Below are positions 7,275-10,092 of a stretch of 10,092 bases of DNA, in pieces. This DNA is from an uncultured Prevotella sp. (GTDB lineage Bacteria > Bacteroidota > Bacteroidia > Bacteroidales > Bacteroidaceae). The stretch covers positions 1 through 10,092 of the forward strand of contig CAMOTK010000059.1 in assembly GCA_946625715.1 (NCBI GenBank), in the 5' to 3' direction. The first letter of the stretch is position 1, and the number at the start of each line of letters is the position of its first letter. The position numbers and the translations under genes were made by a program. A model generated the notes under the pieces. It made no database searches, was not told where the DNA came from, and was given only the letters and a program-made list of their open reading frames with translations.

Positions 7275-9695
7275 TCAGAATCTCAGCGTCACGCTGCCCA
7301 TGGCTGTGAAGCCGGCGGCGGGGATGAAGCCAATCTGATAGTAGCGGTTATCGGCAGGGTGGCCGTAGCTGTCGCAGATGGCGGAGTAAACCCATCCGCT
7401 GGCGGCGTAGTGACGGTTGAAGAGGTTCGAGAGCGAGAGGCCGAAGACCATTTCGCGCAGGCCCAGCAGTCGTTGGCTGTCGCGCCCGATATTGAGGGCG
7501 TTGAGGGTGTACTGCAGATTGAGGTTTGAGGTGGTGAAGGCAGGCAGCGAGCGATCCTTGTCGGCGCTGTTGTCGAGGAACTGTCGCGAGACGTAGTTGG
7601 TGTGCCAGGTTGCCTTGAAGCCTTTGGCATGAAAATCGATGAAACCGTTCAAAATCGCGCTCGGCGAGAATGCCAAGGTGGAGTGGTCGTAGTGGATTGT
7701 GCGCGTGCCGAGGTCCCAGTCCTCAACCACTTCGTCGAAGTCGAGAATGCGGTTTTGCGAGAGCGCTGCGTTGCCTTCGAGCGAGAGCCAGCGTGTGATG
7801 TCCCATCCTGCTGACAGTTCGGCTCCGAGGCGGTAGCTGCTGCGGATGTTGGTGGTCAGTTTTTCACCTATGTCGCTCTCCATGCCTGTCTGCACGAACT
7901 GGTTGGTGTAGTACATGTAATATAGGTTTGCGCCTGCGCGGAAGCGTGGGCCGGCGTAGTTGTAGCCCAGTTCGTAGTCGAACACCCACTCGGCCTCGGG
8001 CGCGGGGTAAGAGCCGTTGTCGGTGAAGTTGTTGCGCTCGGGCTCGCGGTGGGCGATGGCTTCTGAGAAATAGAAGTTGTGGCCGTCGCGGTGCCAGCTG
8101 ATGCCGGCCTTGGGATTGAAGAAGTGGTAGTGGCGGTCGATGTCGAGGCGCTGGTTGTAGAAGCGGCTGTCCTCTTCGTAGAACTTATCGTTGATGCCGT
8201 CGGTGCGATAGCCTACGTGGCGATATTGGACGTCGCCGAAGACTGTCCACTCGGGATCTACGCGGTAAGACGCCTTGAGGAATATGCTGTGGTCGTCCTT
8301 CGTGGCGTCGGAGTCGTAGTAGGTGTATCGGCCGTTGCTCAGCAGCTTTGCCGCGAGCTCGGGGTTGGAGGCGTAAGTGAGGTGGCCGAAGTGGTTGCCC
8401 GTGAAGCGCTGTAGCGAGAGTCCGGTGATGATGTCCCAGTTGTCGTCGGTGTAGTTGGCATTGGCCACGAGGCCGTAGGTGTGCTGCTCCAGTCCCTTCT
8501 GCCGCACGAAGTCGGCCTTCTTGAGCGTGCTGCCGTCGGCCGTGGTGAAGTTCTCGAGCCCGAACTTCTTCAGCTTGTTCTGCGGACGGAACTCCTCGTA
8601 GTAGCCGTAGCCGTAGGTGTAGTGCAGCGTGGCGGCAGCTTTCCAGTGGCTGTTGATGTCCCAAGCGGCCGAGAGCAGGTTGTGGTCCTGGTTGAAGTTG
8701 TCGGTGGTGCGGGGCCAGAGGCTGCCGTCGGCCATGCGGTAGCGCTCGGTGCGGTAGTTGCCCGCGGCGTCGCTGGCGAAGGTGCCTTCGGCGTTGTAGG
8801 TGAGAGCTTCGTAGAGCGAGTTGAAGCGCCCGAGGCCGCGGTCGTACATATCTTCGTACGTGCGTATGCCTGTCTCGGCGCCGTAGGTGCCGTGCATGAG
8901 GCTGAGGTCGTTGTCGCCGGCGGTTACGCCGTTCCAAGCCTGGCCGGTATGTTCGTAGTTGCCGATATTCTTGTATCTGACGACCAGATTATCCGATGCT
9001 TTCCACGTCAGGCCTCCGTAGAACGAGCCTGAGCGGCCGTTGGTGCCGTGGACGAAGCCGTCGGTCTGCGTCTGGTGCCAGGCGCCGTCGATTACGAGGC
9101 GGTTCCACAGCAGGCCCGTGGAGAGCGAGCCGCCGTAGTTCATGGTGTTGTACGAGCCGTAGGAGAACGACGCTTCGCCGCCGGGCGTCAGGCGCGGCGT
9201 GGCCGTCTGCAGCGCTATGGTGCCGCCGAAGGCGCCGTCGCCGTTGGTCGATGAGCCCACGCCGCGCTGCACCTGCACGCTGCCGAGCAGCGAGGCGTAG
9301 GAGTTCATATTGGCCCAGAACACGCACTGGTCCTCGGGCGAGTTAAGCGCCACGCCGTCGATCGTCACGTTGATGCGCGAGTCGCCGGCGCCGCGGATGC
9401 GCATATAAGTGGTGCCCGTGCCGAGGCCGTTCTCGCCCCAGGCAATGATGCCGGGCGTGCGAGCCAGCAGGAAAGGCAGCTCGCGGCCGGTGGTGGAGTG
9501 CTGCTGCAACTCTTGCCGCGTGATGTTGGCTACGGCGAAGGGCGCGTTTTTCTGCACGCGCACGGCGTTGACGACAATCTCCTGCATCCGTTCCAGGCGC
9601 AGCGAGTCGGTGTCGGCGTCCTGTGCAAAGGCATTGGTCATTGGGCTCATAAGGCCTATGAGCCCTACGATGCTCGTCTTGATGTTTCTGTTCAT
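7275..9695 (-). CDS. TonB-dependent outer-membrane receptor, probable thiamine uptake
   Basis: This 806-residue receptor has a signal peptide (MNRNIKTS, a hydrophobic core, then NAFAQ, cut near residue 25). A TonB-box-like EIVVNAVR lies at 39-46, the plug domain spans about 47-170 (ELPFLLARTPGI; YMRIRGAGDSRINVTIDGVALN; VQVQRGVGSSTNGDGAFGG) and a beta-barrel runs to the C-terminal phenylalanine, as expected for BAM-inserted proteins. There is no SusC-type N-terminal carboxypeptidase-regulatory domain and no SusD partner, so it is a vitamin/siderophore-type receptor, not a glycan-type one. The TPP riboswitch in its leader and the PnuT-like gene after it indicate thiamine or a phosphorylated form as substrate (inference). 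The open frame reaches an ATG at 9716. I prefer 9695 because it starts the basic signal-peptide region and has AAGGAA about ten bases upstream. Confidence 0.88.
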   Translation of the reverse strand: MNRNIKTSIVGLIGLMSPMTNAFAQDADTDSLRLERMQEIVVNAVRVQKNAPFAVANITRQELQQHSTTGRELPFLLARTPGIIAWGENGLGTGTTYMRIRGAGDSRINVTIDGVALNSPEDQCVFWANMNSYASLLGSVQVQRGVGSSTNGDGAFGGTIALQTATPRLTPGGEASFSYGSYNTMNYGGSLSTGLLWNRLVIDGAWHQTQTDGFVHGTNGRSGSFYGGLTWKASDNLVVRYKNIGNYEHTGQAWNGVTAGDNDLSLMHGTYGAETGIRTYEDMYDRGLGRFNSLYEALTYNAEGTFASDAAGNYRTERYRMADGSLWPRTTDNFNQDHNLLSAAWDINSHWKAAATLHYTYGYGYYEEFRPQNKLKKFGLENFTTADGSTLKKADFVRQKGLEQHTYGLVANANYTDDNWDIITGLSLQRFTGNHFGHLTYASNPELAAKLLSNGRYTYYDSDATKDDHSIFLKASYRVDPEWTVFGDVQYRHVGYRTDGINDKFYEEDSRFYNQRLDIDRHYHFFNPKAGISWHRDGHNFYFSEAIAHREPERNNFTDNGSYPAPEAEWVFDYELGYNYAGPRFRAGANLYYMYYTNQFVQTGMESDIGEKLTTNIRSSYRLGAELSAGWDITRWLSLEGNAALSQNRILDFDEVVEDWDLGTRTIHYDHSTLAFSPSAILNGFIDFHAKGFKATWHTNYVSRQFLDNSADKDRSLPAFTTSNLNLQYTLNALNIGRDSQRLLGLREMVFGLSLSNLFNRHYAASGWVYSAICDSYGHPADNRYYQIGFIPAAGFTAMGSVTLRF

Positions 9696-9747
9696 GATGG
9701 TGGTTTCCTTTATCATTTTGGGTTAAACAATAAAGGGGCTTGGACTT
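9696..9747 (-). other. Proximal 5' leader of the TonB receptor gene
   Basis: This short untranslated stretch lies between the repeat array and the chosen start codon. It holds the AAGGAA ribosome-binding-like site and an upstream in-frame ATG (9716) that is probably not used. I see no further structure in it. Confidence 0.5.
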
Positions 9748-9843
9748 GTTAGCACGTTGACACGTTAACAGATTAACACATTAACAGATTAACACATTAA
9801 CAGATTAACAGATTAACTGATTAACAAATTAACGGGTTGACAT
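9748..9843. repeat. Array of about twelve 8-bp repeats (consensus ATTAACAG / GTTAACAC)
   Basis: Read on the + strand in 8-base steps from 9748, the units are GTTAGCAC, GTTGACAC, GTTAACAG, ATTAACAC, ATTAACAG, ATTAACAC, ATTAACAG, ATTAACAG, ATTAACTG, ATTAACAA, ATTAACGG and GTTGACAT. Two decayed units follow up to 9859, inside the terminator. Bases 2-6 are nearly constant (TTAAC), and the centre units alternate ending AG/AC. The array lies in the transcribed leader of the thiamine-uptake operon, between the riboswitch terminator and the receptor gene. Confidence 0.9.
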
Positions 9844-9846
9844 GCT

Positions 9847-9873
9847 AAAAGATTAGCTCGCGAGGAGCCAACC
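9847..9873 (-). terminator. Intrinsic terminator, expression platform of the TPP riboswitch
   Basis: In the transcript, GGUUGGCUC (9873-9865) pairs along its full length with GAGCUAAUC (9859-9851), including two G-U pairs, around a 5-nt loop, and UUUU (9850-9847) follows. It starts five bases after the aptamer's closing helix, the usual place for a termination-type expression platform. An alternative pairing of AACCCUCC inside the aptamer (9923-9916) with GGAAGGUU (9877-9870), seven of eight bases, could serve as antiterminator when TPP is absent. Confidence 0.7.
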
Positions 9874-9878
9874 TTCCC

Positions 9879-9961
9879 TTATCATCCCTACGTCGGCATT
9901 GTCCGCATCAGGTGAGGAGGGTTTGATCTCAGCCCGCCACTTGGCGGACACCCCTTGATAA
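9879..9961 (-). ncRNA. TPP (thiamine pyrophosphate) riboswitch aptamer, THI element
   Basis: The reverse strand carries the conserved blocks of the THI element in order: GGGGUGU, a short hairpin CCGCCAAGUGGCGG, CUGAGAU, CACCUGAUG, GGACAAUGCC and CGUAGGGA. The closing helix P1 is a perfect six-pair TTATCA (9961-9956) / TGATAA (9884-9879). The hairpin before CUGAGA is compact, and the usual GGAUAAUGCC reads GGACAAUGCC, a single change. When it binds TPP, the aptamer should favour the terminator just downstream and reduce expression of the receptor and transporter genes. Confidence 0.93.
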
Positions 9962-9969
9962 TTCGGGCG

Positions 9970-10000
9970 CAAAGGTACGGATAATAATGAAAAGTGGAAA
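9970..10000 (-). promoter_or_regulatory. Promoter of the thiamine-uptake operon
   Basis: On the reverse strand TACCTTTG (9977-9970) is an exact -7 box (TAnnTTTG) of the Bacteroidota type. TTTC (10000-9997), 19 nt upstream, is a one-mismatch -33 box. Transcription should begin near 9962-9966, so the RNA would start almost exactly at the first strand of riboswitch helix P1. Confidence 0.65.
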
Positions 10001-10092
10001 GTGAAAAGCGAAAAATTTAATGAAAAAGGAACGCGAAGACGAAAAAATAAGGGGATAATATACAATTTGACCCTAGTCGGCCTGTCGCTCGA
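10001..10092. other. AT-rich stretch upstream of the thiamine operon; no gene recognised
   Basis: Bases 10001-10060 are A/G-rich on the + strand. No coding frame with family features, hairpin or repeat is evident up to the window edge. The first promoter-distal gene to the right lies outside the window. Confidence 0.4.

Noticed and set aside
8185..8937. Open frame of 250 codons on the reverse strand, very rich in Arg and His
   Set aside because: It is another frame of the TonB receptor gene on the same strand. Its composition is typical of out-of-frame GC-rich translation.
7275..9695. SusC-type glycan receptor
   Set aside because: It lacks the N-terminal carboxypeptidase-regulatory domain, is shorter than SusC proteins, has no SusD neighbour, and sits behind a TPP riboswitch.
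9748..9859. Possible CRISPR array
   Set aside because: The units are 8 bases with no spacers, which is a simple tandem repeat and not a CRISPR repeat-spacer layout.
9853..10065. 70-codon open frame on the reverse strand upstream of the receptor
   Set aside because: It spans the promoter, the TPP aptamer and part of the terminator, so conservation there is RNA-level. It starts upstream of the likely transcription start.

Overview
The window reads as chromosomal DNA from a Bacteroidota species, most likely of the order Bacteroidales and Prevotella-like. The evidence is: promoters of the Bacteroidota type (TTTG, about 19 nt, TAnnTTTG); secreted proteins ending in a short 'YDLxGRxx...RGIYxxxGxKxVx' tail; few Shine-Dalgarno sites; and a TonB receptor plus PnuC-type transporter behind a TPP riboswitch, an arrangement known from Bacteroides. 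The genus call is inference. There are five protein genes and almost no spare DNA.

Left part, + strand (1-6607). A large secreted BNR_4-type beta-propeller protein with LamG-like and Ig-like modules is cut by the left edge of the window. It ends at a strong hairpin terminator. Next comes an AraC-family regulator with its own promoter, then an 872-residue exported multidomain protein whose C-terminal part is a tyrosine-phosphatase-type (HC-x5-R-T-G) domain. The two exported proteins share the same short C-terminal tail. The AraC regulator between them could control one or both, but nothing in the sequence proves this. For the AraC gene and the phosphatase, the longest open frame starts too early. 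The promoter position or the signal peptide points to internal ATGs at 3009 and 3989.

Right part, - strand (6604-10000). This is a thiamine-uptake operon read right to left. A Bacteroidota promoter (about 9970-10000) is followed by a TPP riboswitch aptamer (9879-9961) and an intrinsic terminator that serves as its expression platform (9847-9873). Then comes an unusual array of about twelve 8-bp repeats (9748-9843), a TonB-dependent outer-membrane receptor (7275-9695) and a seven-helix PnuC/PnuT-family inner-membrane transporter (6604-7188). The receptor would bring thiamine across the outer membrane and PnuT across the inner membrane. Thiamine pyrophosphate would shut the operon off by premature termination. 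The operon meets the phosphatase gene tail to tail, with overlapping stop codons.

The observations most worth a second look are the 8-bp GTTAAC-type array inside the riboswitch leader and its echo between the two thiamine genes, the lipid/tyrosine-phosphatase-like exported protein with an altered P-loop, and the shared C-terminal tail. I found no CRISPR array, tRNA, rRNA, insertion sequence or phage gene.
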